The position numbers were made by a program, and so were the translations under genes. The notes beneath the pieces are model-generated. The model was given only the letters and a program-made list of their open reading frames with translations. It was not told where the DNA came from and did not search any database. Positions 1 to 6,237 of a stretch of DNA of 6,764 nucleotides are shown piece by piece. Source of the DNA: Clostridia bacterium (GTDB lineage Bacteria; Bacillota; Clostridia; CAKSNL01; HGM11501). The first letter of the stretch is position 1. Each line of letters begins with the position of its first letter. Location: assembly GCA_017390225.1 (NCBI GenBank), contig JAFPCL010000152.1, positions 1-6,764 on the forward strand. Reading direction: 5' to 3'.

Positions 1-34
1 CCTGTGTGAAGCGGAAACGATTTTGGAAAGTGAA

Positions 35-64
35 TTTATAACGGAATAAACTTTTGCATCCCAA
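35..64 (-). promoter_or_regulatory. Possible leftward promoter at the window edge
   Basis: On the minus strand TTGGGA (59-64) is followed after 18 bp by TATAAA (35-40). It could serve a gene beyond the left edge. The -35 match is only 4 of 6, so this is weak. Positions 1-74 hold no other recognisable feature and no gene on either strand. Confidence 0.25.
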
Positions 65-74
65 ATGACTGTTT

Positions 75-101
75 TTGATATAATTTCCGCCTGTCTGTCA
101 A
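75..101 (-). promoter_or_regulatory. Degenerate promoter, second copy (probably inactive)
   Basis: TTGACA is intact at 96-101, but a net 13-base deletion relative to the upstream copy removes the segment holding TATCAT. The best remaining -10-like box is TATCAA at 75-80, with only a 15-bp spacer. The Shine-Dalgarno present in the other copy is also missing. Weak or no activity is expected. Confidence 0.5.
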
Positions 102-102
102 C

Positions 103-121
103 ACAAACTTGACAAGTTTGT
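103..121. promoter_or_regulatory. 19-bp palindrome, second copy (candidate operator)
   Basis: It is identical to the palindrome at 1808-1826 (9-bp arms around one A) and again lies 1 bp from a TTGACA box (96-101). Perfect conservation in an otherwise diverging copy suggests either selection or recent duplication. Confidence 0.55.
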
Positions 122-221
122 ATACTGAAACACACAGTTTGTATACTGAAATTCAAAATTTGTATACTAAAATCAGGAGTTTGTATACTAAAATTCAAGT
201 TTTGTATACCAAAATTCAAAA
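117..221. repeat. Phased array of five 21-bp units carrying GTATAC (downstream copy)
   Basis: GTATAC occurs at 120, 141, 162, 183 and 204, exactly 21 bp apart, each in TTTGTATAC. The 12-base tails are TGAAACACACAG, TGAAATTCAAAA, TAAAATCAGGAG, TAAAATTCAAGT and CAAAATTCAAAA. Compared with the other array the order is kept, but one unit type is missing near the promoter end and an extra TTCAA-type unit is present near the terminator end. The unit length of 7 codons keeps frames open on both strands, which produces spurious ORFs. Confidence 0.9.
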
Positions 222-257
222 AACGACCTTTCGGACAAACAATCCCGAAAGGTCGTT
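218..257 (-). terminator. Rho-independent terminator downstream of the AlbA_2 gene
   Basis: AACGACCTTTCGG (222-234) pairs with CCGAAAGGTCGTT (245-257) around a 10-nt loop. On the minus strand a six-T run follows. It is the duplicated form of the nif3 terminator, with one stem pair lost (A/C instead of G/C) and a different loop. It lies 65 nt after the AlbA_2 stop codon and would end that transcript. Confidence 0.85.
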
Positions 258-322
258 ATATTTTTATTCATTACCGATAAGAAAGCACATTCTTCGCTTT
301 ACAGTCCCGAATTGTCGGTTTT

Positions 323-1747
323 TTATCCCTTAACATATTTTTGATGAGAACTTTTAGGCTTATCCGGAATTGTAAGCTTCAGTTTTCCGCTTTCTACAAG
401 CGGTGCCACAAGTCGTCCCATGACATAAGCTCGCGATTTTCCGACAAATGAAATTAATTCTGCCCGTGAACGGGGAATGGTACAAAATTCTACCATGGCT
501 TCAAGCAAAGAATCCGATTCTGTGTAGTGTCCGTTTTTTATGATTACTTTAAACTCACCATGTTTTGCCGAGAATATCGGAACGGGAAGCCCCGCATCCA
601 TACATTCCATGCGCATTGTCGGAATACCCGAATATCTGTTTTCCGTTATTTTCAAAAGCTCAAGTATATTGGCAAGTGCCGCATTTCTTGTTTCGGGATG
701 CACCTTTCCGAGCGCATCAATGGTAATTTTCCCGTACAATCCGCCGCTGTTTGTAATTTCCATACGATCACGATACATTTCAATACGAATCGGTACATTC
801 TCCGTGTGGATACTGTAATCACGATGTACCAATGCATTTAATATTGCTTCACGTACAGCTTTGATGGGATATTCATTTTTATCTACACGTTTGCCATTGT
901 CATCAATAATCGTTTTTGTACGGCTGTTTTTACGGACAAAGGCAACGGCATCATCCAGCATATCGGAAATCGGTCCCGTAATGCGTTTATTATCCATAAA
1001 TCTTTCGCCATCTGTTCCTGTGGCTCCCATTTCCGTTCCGGGCAAGGAAACTGCCGTAATGCACAGCTGGGGAAAATATGTTTGCGGGTATTGGGAGAAA
1101 GTCATTAAACCTGCAAGAGTAGGCACACCTTCACAAGTAACCCCCATAAGCTCAAGAATTTCCCTGTCGGAAACATTCTTCGCCAAGTTTCGCCGTTCGC
1201 TCTTTACGGCATTCAAGTAATCCTCTACTTTTCTTTCATCGAACAGATGCATCTTTGCATTTTCCACAACACGCAAATCATCTCGAATTCTTTTCCGAAA
1301 TGCTTCGTAGCTGTAAATTTCATATTCACTCATTGGCTCGTCCGATTCTCCCACACGAACATAAGAACCTTTTATTCTGCCGACTCCCTTATAAAAAACC
1401 GGTCGTTCCGAGATATCAACACCCGGAATTTCAGCGGACACCACCACCTTATCATCTAAATCACACATGGTAAAAAGCGCGCGCACGGGAGGCTCCATTT
1501 GCTTGCATTGCTCCGTTACTTTTTTTTGCAAATCCTGTGCATCATAAACTCCGCTTACTTTGTAACCATTTTTTTCATCGACTCCAAAAATAATAATGCC
1601 GCCTTCATCTTGATTTGAAAACGATGAAAGTGTATCGAACAACCGTGTCGGACACCCGTGTTCGGCACTTTTGAGCTCTACTATTTGTGTCTCTGCCTTT
1701 TTTGTTTGAATCTCATAAACAAGTTTTTTGAGGTCTTCTGTTTGCAT
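323..1747 (-). CDS. AlbA_2/Schlafen-like, ATP-binding, winged-helix protein (COG2865 type)
   Basis: The 474-residue protein has three visible parts. Residues ~15-145 fit an AlbA_2 (Schlafen AAA_4) domain: ETQIVELKS (19-27), EGGIIIFGVDE (48-58) and the SYVRVGESDEPM strand near 128-139. Residues ~293-390 fit a GHKL-type ATP-binding fold (HATPase_c_4) with EAILNALVHRDYS (300-312) as N-box and ITNSGGL (331-337) as a G1-like turn. Residues ~412-474 form a winged helix ending KLTIPDKPKSSHQKYV, typical of this family. It is predicted to bind nucleic acid, as a transcription regulator or possibly a defence factor; no function is proven. The start is the ATG at 1747, with AAAGGAG 6 nt upstream and a promoter beyond it. 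A longer open frame up to 1924 runs through the repeats and promoter and is not coding. It is monocistronic and flanked by direct repeats. Sampled stretches look slightly more AT-rich than dnaG. Confidence 0.88.
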   Translation of the reverse strand: MQTEDLKKLVYEIQTKKAETQIVELKSAEHGCPTRLFDTLSSFSNQDEGGIIIFGVDEKNGYKVSGVYDAQDLQKKVTEQCKQMEPPVRALFTMCDLDDKVVVSAEIPGVDISERPVFYKGVGRIKGSYVRVGESDEPMSEYEIYSYEAFRKRIRDDLRVVENAKMHLFDERKVEDYLNAVKSERRNLAKNVSDREILELMGVTCEGVPTLAGLMTFSQYPQTYFPQLCITAVSLPGTEMGATGTDGERFMDNKRITGPISDMLDDAVAFVRKNSRTKTIIDDNGKRVDKNEYPIKAVREAILNALVHRDYSIHTENVPIRIEMYRDRMEITNSGGLYGKITIDALGKVHPETRNAALANILELLKITENRYSGIPTMRMECMDAGLPVPIFSAKHGEFKVIIKNGHYTESDSLLEAMVEFCTIPRSRAELISFVGKSRAYVMGRLVAPLVESGKLKLTIPDKPKSSHQKYVKG

Positions 1748-1777
1748 ATATGACTCCTTTTCGTTTTTGATATTTTT

Positions 1778-1806
1778 ATGATAGCATATTTCCGCCCATC
1801 TGTCAA
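1778..1806 (-). promoter_or_regulatory. SigA-type promoter of the AlbA_2 gene
   Basis: On the minus strand TTGACA (1801-1806) is separated by 17 bp from TATCAT (1778-1783), which is preceded by an extended -10 TG. Transcription should start near 1771, giving a 5' UTR of about 24 nt that contains AAAGGAG (1754-1760), 6 nt before the ATG. It is close to consensus, so strong basal activity, possibly held down by a repressor, would be expected. Confidence 0.88.
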
Positions 1807-1807
1807 C

Positions 1808-1826
1808 ACAAACTTGACAAGTTTGT
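1808..1826. promoter_or_regulatory. 19-bp perfect palindrome next to the -35 box (candidate operator)
   Basis: ACAAACTTG-A-CAAGTTTGT is a perfect inverted repeat with 9-bp arms and a single central base. It ends 1 bp from the TTGACA box and overlaps the first array unit. Its symmetry, length and location fit a dimeric regulator site. The identical palindrome is present in the other copy (103-121). Confidence 0.6.
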
Positions 1827-1926
1827 ATACTAAAACACACAGTTTGTATACTAATTTTAATAGTTTGTATACTAAAATTCAAAATTTGTATACTAAAACC
1901 AGGAGTTTGTATACTAAAATTCAAAA
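1822..1926. repeat. Phased array of five 21-bp units carrying GTATAC (upstream copy)
   Basis: Units start with TTTGTATAC, and GTATAC occurs at 1825, 1846, 1867, 1888 and 1909, exactly 21 bp apart. After TTTGTATAC the 12-base tails are TAAAACACACAG, TAATTTTAATAG, TAAAATTCAAAA, TAAAACCAGGAG and TAAAATTCAAAA. Because 21 bp is two helical turns, every hexamer faces the same side of the DNA. The array lies just upstream of the -35 box of the AlbA_2 gene, so the hexamers centre near -56, -77, -98, -119 and -140 if transcription starts near 1771. This suggests binding sites for a regulator; no protein is known to bind. Confidence 0.9.
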
Positions 1927-1963
1927 AACGACCTTTCGGGCAGTTCGTTCCCGAAAGGTCGTT
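1923..1963 (-). terminator. Rho-independent terminator of the dnaG-rpoD-trmK-nif3 operon
   Basis: A perfect 14-bp inverted repeat (1927-1940 with 1950-1963; arm AACGACCTTTCGGG) closes a 9-nt loop. On the minus strand it is followed by a six-T run (two T within the stem), 13 nt after the nif3 stop codon. The other strand has ATATTTTTATT after the stem, so it may work in both directions. The 21-bp repeat array begins directly beyond it. Confidence 0.9.
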
Positions 1964-1976
1964 ATATTTTTATTTC

Positions 1977-2750
1977 TTACCGATAAGAAAACACATTCTT
2001 TTCTTTGGAAATCACACATTCCACATCGGTAAAGCCGGAAAGCATCTCCAAAAAAGCTTCGCGGCAGACAATCTCGCTTTCATAATGCCCCAAATCGATG
2101 AGGCTCACGCCGGCGCTTTCCAGCTCCAATGCCTGCGAATAGCTGACGTCCCCTGTGATATAGACATCTGCACCGCTTTTTATCACCTCGGGGATGAAGC
2201 TTTTGCCCGAGCCGGTGCAGAGGGCGATTTTTTGGGCAGGTTTATTTGCATCGCCCGTGTATTTCACCACAGACACGCCGTAGGCTTCTTTGATGCGGTC
2301 GATGATGTCTTTTACCGTCATATCTTCTGCCGTGCAAATCCGTCCGCAACCGTGGGCGTTTTCTTTTTTGTCTAAGTCTTCAACCACGGTAAGGTGCAGG
2401 CGCTTTGCCATTAAATCGTTGAGGCCGCCTGCGGCGCAGTCGAAATTGGTGTGCATAGAAATCACGGAAATGCCGTTTTCCATCAAGGTGAGATAGGTTT
2501 CGCCCATGACCGTGTCTTCGGTGATTTTCTTTTCACCGGAGAAGGTCAAGGGATGGTGACTGATGATGAGGTCCGCCCCTGCTTTTGCGGCTTCTTTTGC
2601 CGTGAACAAATTGGCATTGAGGCACAGCAGGGCTTTTTTTACGGGCTTGCTGTGTCTTCCTACCAGCAGCCCCACATTGTCGAAATCCTCTGCCAAGGAC
2701 AGAGGCATATACCCTTCTAAGTATTCAAGAATCTCTCCGCAGGTTGGCAT
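1977..2750 (-). CDS. Nif3-like dinuclear metal centre protein (DUF34/YqfO family)
   Basis: The family forms a hexameric toroid with a two-metal site; its biochemical role is unsettled (a GTP cyclohydrolase I-like or metal-chaperone role has been discussed). From the ATG at 2750 it has 257 residues. This is the short form, without the PII/CutA-like insert that extends B. subtilis YqfO. Signatures: EDFDNVGLLVG (21-31), ISHHP with ligands H65/H66, HTNFD with H100 and D104, GDVSYSQALE (200-209), and H222 with E226 in DLGHYESE, matching the metal ligands known from E. coli YbgI. An upstream TTG at 2759 would add three residues, but it lies only 3 nt after the Shine-Dalgarno AAAGGAG, against 12 nt for the ATG, so the start is uncertain. 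It overlaps the trmK 3' end and is last in the operon. Its final nine codons recur at 271-300. Confidence 0.93.
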   Translation of the reverse strand: MPTCGEILEYLEGYMPLSLAEDFDNVGLLVGRHSKPVKKALLCLNANLFTAKEAAKAGADLIISHHPLTFSGEKKITEDTVMGETYLTLMENGISVISMHTNFDCAAGGLNDLMAKRLHLTVVEDLDKKENAHGCGRICTAEDMTVKDIIDRIKEAYGVSVVKYTGDANKPAQKIALCTGSGKSFIPEVIKSGADVYITGDVSYSQALELESAGVSLIDLGHYESEIVCREAFLEMLSGFTDVECVISKEKNVFSYR

Positions 2751-3387
2751 ATTTTTCAAGCTCTCCTTTATACCAAAGTTGTTTCTTCATTGCCGCATCG
2801 GCTTGTGTTCCCCGAGAAACGAAGCGAATAATTTGGTCTATTTTTTTCAGTTCTCGTTGCACCCATTCAGGGAACAAAGGGTCTTCCCGAAGATGCGGGC
2901 TTATGTAGAAATCTGCCTCGTTTTCTATGCCGTTGTCCCCTTGGGTGGCACAAATGATGGGATACAGGCGGCCGCCGTCTTCCACCAGAACTTCTTTCTC
3001 GATATGAATACGGCTTTTTCGCAGTTCATGCGCTTTGGTATGGGGGCACAAAATCAGCTTTCTGTCTGCCAAATCCCGTTTGGATAAAATTTCTGCAATC
3101 AGCTCACCGCCCATGCCGGCAATAATAATCGTGTCGATATTGTCTATGGGAACGTCGATGATTCCGTCTGCTAAATACAGCGGAAAGTCCACGCCGTACA
3201 ATTCCATATTTTCTTGGGCACGCCAAAGGGGGCCTTCGTTGACGTCGGAGGCGCACACATAAGAGGCAATCCCTCGTTTTACAAGAGCAATGGCAACAAA
3301 GCCGTGGTCGGTGCCCACATCCAAAACTTTGGCGCCGGGGGTTACCTGCGATACAATGGCTTCATGCCGAGCTGACAGGCGCATCAT
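2725..3387 (-). CDS. trmK: tRNA (adenine(22)-N1)-methyltransferase TrmK
   Basis: TrmK is a Rossmann-fold, SAM-dependent enzyme that methylates N1 of A22 in the D-arm of tRNA in the cytoplasm. The 220-residue protein shows SAM motif I (VLDVGTDHGF, 21-30), an acidic motif II residue near D48, the ADG turn at 73-75, and the family signature IIIAGMGGELIAEIL (87-101) holding the post-II GMGG loop. The C-terminal ~60 residues (from about 160) are charged and helical, matching the coiled-coil extension of the family. The first ATG at 3387 overlaps the rpoD stop as ATGA, implying translational coupling; a second ATG at 3384 follows directly and cannot be excluded. The position between rpoD and nif3 is the standard Bacillota arrangement (B. 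subtilis sigA ... yqfN-yqfO). Confidence 0.94.
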   Translation of the reverse strand: MMRLSARHEAIVSQVTPGAKVLDVGTDHGFVAIALVKRGIASYVCASDVNEGPLWRAQENMELYGVDFPLYLADGIIDVPIDNIDTIIIAGMGGELIAEILSKRDLADRKLILCPHTKAHELRKSRIHIEKEVLVEDGGRLYPIICATQGDNGIENEADFYISPHLREDPLFPEWVQRELKKIDQIIRFVSRGTQADAAMKKQLWYKGELEKYANLRRDS

Positions 3388-4451
3388 TCGACGAAATCCT
3401 TCAGCTTCTTACTGCGAGAGGGGTGACGAAGCTTACGAAGTGCCTTAGCTTCAATCTGACGGATACGTTCACGGGTGACTTCAAATTCCTTGCCGACTTC
3501 TTCCAAGGTGCGTGCCTTGCCGTCGACAAAACCGAAACGCAGTTTCAAAACCAGTGCTTCACGGCGGGTGAGGGTATTCAAAACTTCATTGAGCTGTTCT
3601 TTGAGGAGCATGAAGGATGCCGCTTCTGCCGGTGCGGGTGCATCATCATCGGGCAGGAAATCGCCAAGATGGCTGTCTTCTTCCTCACCGATGGGGGTTT
3701 CCAAAGAAACGGGCTCTTGGGCAATCTTCATGATTTCGCGGACTTTATCCACGGACATATCCATTTCCTGTGCGATTTCTTCCGGCTTGGGTTCTCTGCC
3801 GAATTCCTGCAGAAGCTGACGCTGAACACGGATATATTTATTGATGGTTTCCACCATATGCACGGGAATACGGATGGTACGTGCCTGGTCGGCAATGGCG
3901 CGGGTGATGGCCTGACGAATCCACCAAGTGGCATAGGTGCTGAACTTATAACCCTTGGTGTAGTCGAACTTTTCCACAGCCTTGATAAGACCGAGGTTAC
4001 CTTCCTGAATCAAATCCAAGAACTGCATACCTCTGCCCACATGCTTTTTGGCAATACTGACAACAAGGCGAAGGTTGGCTTCAATCAGCTTTTGCTTTGC
4101 CACTTCATTGCCTTCGCTCATCAGCTTTGCAATATCAATTTCTTCCTCTTGGGTGAGAAGCGGCACTTTGCCGATTTCTTTGAGATACATACGCACATGG
4201 TCATCCACGGTAGCGCCGTCGGGCAAGGAAAGGTCAATTTCTTCTTCTGCAATACTGCTGATTTCCTTGTCGAAGTCGTCGACAATTTCAATACCACTGC
4301 TTTCCAAGGAGTCGAAGGTCTTTTCGATTTTATCTACGTCCAGATTCAACTCTTCCAAGGCAGAATTGATCTCATTGCGGTTTAAAACGCCTTTTTTCTT
4401 ACCGCGTTCCAACAGTTCTTTGTATACCGATTTGAAACTTACTTCTTCCAT
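3384..4451 (-). CDS. rpoD: RNA polymerase primary sigma factor (SigA/RpoD)
   Basis: This housekeeping sigma-70 factor directs RNA polymerase to TTGACA/TATAAT promoters. The 355 residues match the short Bacillota SigA form, which lacks the large non-conserved insert of enteric RpoD. Visible regions: a short region 1.1 (about 1-75); region 1.2 starting at DDHVRMYLKEIG (83-94); region 2 from about 118 to 198, with the core-binding DLIQEGNLGLIKAVEKFDY and the -10 recognition and melting segment YATWWIRQAITRAIADQ; region 3 (about 200-270), including the region 3.2 finger GDFLPDDDAPAP; and region 4.2 with the -35-reading helix-turn-helix (LEEVGKEFEVTRERIRQIEA, 316-335). The ATG at 4451 has AAAAGGAG 9 nt upstream, 16 nt after the dnaG stop. 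The stop overlaps the trmK start by 4 nt. Nothing is missing. Confidence 0.98.
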   Translation of the reverse strand: MEEVSFKSVYKELLERGKKKGVLNRNEINSALEELNLDVDKIEKTFDSLESSGIEIVDDFDKEISSIAEEEIDLSLPDGATVDDHVRMYLKEIGKVPLLTQEEEIDIAKLMSEGNEVAKQKLIEANLRLVVSIAKKHVGRGMQFLDLIQEGNLGLIKAVEKFDYTKGYKFSTYATWWIRQAITRAIADQARTIRIPVHMVETINKYIRVQRQLLQEFGREPKPEEIAQEMDMSVDKVREIMKIAQEPVSLETPIGEEEDSHLGDFLPDDDAPAPAEAASFMLLKEQLNEVLNTLTRREALVLKLRFGFVDGKARTLEEVGKEFEVTRERIRQIEAKALRKLRHPSRSKKLKDFVE

Positions 4452-4467
4452 CTTATCTTTCTCCTTT

Positions 4468-6237
4468 TCATTGTTTCATCTGTTTGAGTATTTCGTTTGC
4501 TTTTTGCATATCACCACGGGCAATCGCATCCCGATAGGCTTCTTTTTGTTGTTCGGTTTTTAAAAGGCGCACGGCATCCTCTGCCGCTTTGAGCGCATCC
4601 TCCGGCTGATCTGTCCGCCCTAAAAGGGATGCTGCCGCGCCTGCCTGTTCGCTCGGAAAGGCAAGAATCAATTCTTGCGCTTCCAAAGGCTTATCCGAAG
4701 CAAGAATCTTCTGCGCCAGCTCTTTGGGCAATCCTTCGGAGAAAAGCGCGCTCGATAGCTTATCGCCCAGCTTGTCCTTCAGGCTCGGATCTTGAATCAA
4801 CATAGACAAGAGAAGCCCTTGGGCATCGTATATCACTTTTTTCACTCTCGTTGCGGCTTTTGCCGGCGTGCCTGCCACGGGCTCTGCATCCGCCGAAGGG
4901 ATTGTGACCTGTGTGTTGACCTTTGGTCTTGCCCACGCCTCTTTTTTGGATTTTCCCGACAGAAGCTTATTGACCTCCGCATAGATTGCTTCACGGGATA
5001 TATGAATATTTTCTGCCAAGGCTTTGATATACTCTTCCCGTTCAATGGCACTGTCAAGAGCCGCCAATATTTTTGCCGCTTCCGTCAAGAACTCTATTTT
5101 TTCCTCCACCACGTCGGTATTATACTGTTTTTTCAACCGATTCAGCCGATACTGCACGGGGGTTTTGGCTTTTTTCATCACGTTGCGGAACTGATCCGCC
5201 CCGTAGGTTTTCAAAAATTCGTCCGGATCTTTGCCTGCCGGCAGTGTGATAATTTTAAGACGAACCTTTTCTTTGGAAAAAACTTCAATGGCGCGCTCCG
5301 TTGCCTTCACGCCGGCTTCGTCGGTATCGTAGCACAAATAAATATCTTTGGCATACCGTGCCGCCAAATGTGCTTGATCCGGCGTGAGCGCCGTGCCCAA
5401 AGAGGCAACCGCCTGGGTGATTCCGAAGCGATGCAGGGTAATTACATCCATATAGCCTTCAGCAAAAATCAAGCAATCCTTCGTGTTTTTGGCAATGTTC
5501 ATGGCGTATAGGTTTTTCCCTTTGTTGAACACGGTAGAGTCAGGGGAATTCAGATATTTGGGCTTTCCGTCGCCTAAGATTCTGCCACCGAAGCCGATGA
5601 CTTGTCCACGCACATTGATAATGGGAAAAATCACACGTTCCCAGAATTTATCGTAGGTCTTGCCCCGTTCATTGGTGGTGATGAGCCCTGCTTCCAGCAT
5701 CAAATTTCTGTCGTAGCCCTGCTTTTGCAGATGCTCCATCAATGCCGTGCCGCCGGGGTCATACCCCAGACCGAATTTTGTGATCCATTTTTTATCAAGC
5801 TTTCGCTCTTCAAAATATGCCATGCCCTTTTGTCCGCGCTCCGACAACAGCATTTCATGAAAAAACCGTGCCGCCTGCGCATTCATAGCATATATTTTTT
5901 CTTTCTTTTCGTAATAAGCCTTCGAATCGCCCGAAGACTGCTCCGGAAGCCGAAGGTGCGCCCGCTCTGCCAAATGACGCACTGCATCGGGAAACTCCAA
6001 GTTTTCCATCTGCATGGCAAACTGAATCACCGTGCCGCCGGCACCGCAACCGAAACAATAGTATAGCTGTTTTTGCGGCGAAACATGAAATGACGGTGTT
6101 TTCTCATTATGAAAGGGGCACAGTCCCACCATGCCGCCACCGGAGCGCTTTAGTTGCACATGCGATCCGATATACTCTACGATATCATTATGTGCCGCTA
6201 CCTCCTGTAAAAATTCATCGGGAAAATATCCTGCCAA
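4468..6237 (-). CDS. dnaG: DNA primase DnaG
   Basis: DnaG makes the short RNA primers for leading- and lagging-strand synthesis and works with the DnaB-type replicative helicase at the fork. The 589-residue length is typical. Residues 1-100 form the CHC2 zinc-binding domain with ligands C40, H43, C61 and C64 (CPFH and YYCFGC). The catalytic core follows with the family motif WERVIFPI near 199. The TOPRIM domain carries E260 in FAEGYMD and D304/D306 in YDTDEAG, the metal-binding acidic residues. A P/A-rich linker near 440-465 leads to the C-terminal helicase-interacting domain, which is weakly conserved as usual. The start is TTG at 6237: it has AAGGTG 7 nt upstream, the family N-terminus (MAGYFPDEFLQEV) begins there, and no ATG lies nearby in frame. 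It is first in an operon, 16 nt before rpoD. Confidence 0.97.
   Translation of the reverse strand: MAGYFPDEFLQEVAAHNDIVEYIGSHVQLKRSGGGMVGLCPFHNEKTPSFHVSPQKQLYYCFGCGAGGTVIQFAMQMENLEFPDAVRHLAERAHLRLPEQSSGDSKAYYEKKEKIYAMNAQAARFFHEMLLSERGQKGMAYFEERKLDKKWITKFGLGYDPGGTALMEHLQKQGYDRNLMLEAGLITTNERGKTYDKFWERVIFPIINVRGQVIGFGGRILGDGKPKYLNSPDSTVFNKGKNLYAMNIAKNTKDCLIFAEGYMDVITLHRFGITQAVASLGTALTPDQAHLAARYAKDIYLCYDTDEAGVKATERAIEVFSKEKVRLKIITLPAGKDPDEFLKTYGADQFRNVMKKAKTPVQYRLNRLKKQYNTDVVEEKIEFLTEAAKILAALDSAIEREEYIKALAENIHISREAIYAEVNKLLSGKSKKEAWARPKVNTQVTIPSADAEPVAGTPAKAATRVKKVIYDAQGLLLSMLIQDPSLKDKLGDKLSSALFSEGLPKELAQKILASDKPLEAQELILAFPSEQAGAAASLLGRTDQPEDALKAAEDAVRLLKTEQQKEAYRDAIARGDMQKANEILKQMKQ

Larger units (their letters stand above)
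84..300. repeat. Direct repeat copy L (downstream of the AlbA_2 gene)
   Basis: This is the second copy of the block at 1789-2006, in the same orientation. It begins on the minus strand with a nine-codon remnant of the nif3 3' end (reading K-A-K-N-V-L-S-Y-R-stop, against K-E-K-N-V-F-S-Y-R-stop in nif3), then the terminator hairpin, five 21-bp units, the palindrome, TTGACA and GGCGGAAAT. The nif3 tail has no gene body here, so this copy is secondary. Weaker similarity may continue leftwards to 53, including AGTCAT and ATGCAAA, which match the start region of the AlbA_2 gene. Confidence 0.9.
1789..2006. repeat. Direct repeat copy R (upstream of the AlbA_2 gene)
   Basis: This segment holds, in minus-strand order, the last nine codons of nif3, the terminator hairpin, five 21-bp units, a 19-bp palindrome, the TTGACA box and GGCGGAAA. 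It matches 84-300 closely: long identical blocks include GTCAACACAAACTTGACAAG and the sequence around ACGACCTTTCGG. The main differences lie in array-unit content, the hairpin loop and scattered bases. By eye the two copies differ by only 1 bp in length over 84-294 against 1789-2000. Confidence 0.9.

Noticed and set aside
117..221. CRISPR array
   Set aside because: The period is only 21 bp, the variable tails are 12 bases and partly repeated, and no cas genes are present. It is a short tandem repeat.
307..324. Short hairpin CCGA-ATTG-TCGG plus T-run on the plus strand as a terminator
   Set aside because: The stem has only 4 bp, and no plus-strand gene precedes it.
109..333. Plus-strand ORF encoding a SLYTKIQ heptad-repeat peptide (and its equivalent at 1778-2032)
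   Set aside because: The 21-bp repeat is 7 codons, so stop-free frames arise automatically. There is no ribosome binding site, and the frame runs through the terminator hairpin.
1748..1924. 59-residue N-terminal extension of the AlbA_2 protein made of FSIQT heptads
   Set aside because: It would be translated from the array, the promoter and the 5' UTR. The promoter lies inside it, and a proper AAAGGAG plus ATG occurs at 1747.
1822..1926. Replication-origin or plasmid iterons
   Set aside because: Regularly spaced repeats can be iterons, but there is no initiator gene or DnaA-box cluster, and the setting is a chromosomal housekeeping operon.
84..2006. Insertion sequence or transposon
   Set aside because: The flanking repeats are direct, not inverted, carry a terminator and promoter, and no transposase or integrase is encoded between them.
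3423..4385. 320-residue plus-strand ORF
   Set aside because: It is the antisense shadow of rpoD, with low-complexity composition, no family resemblance and no ribosome binding site.
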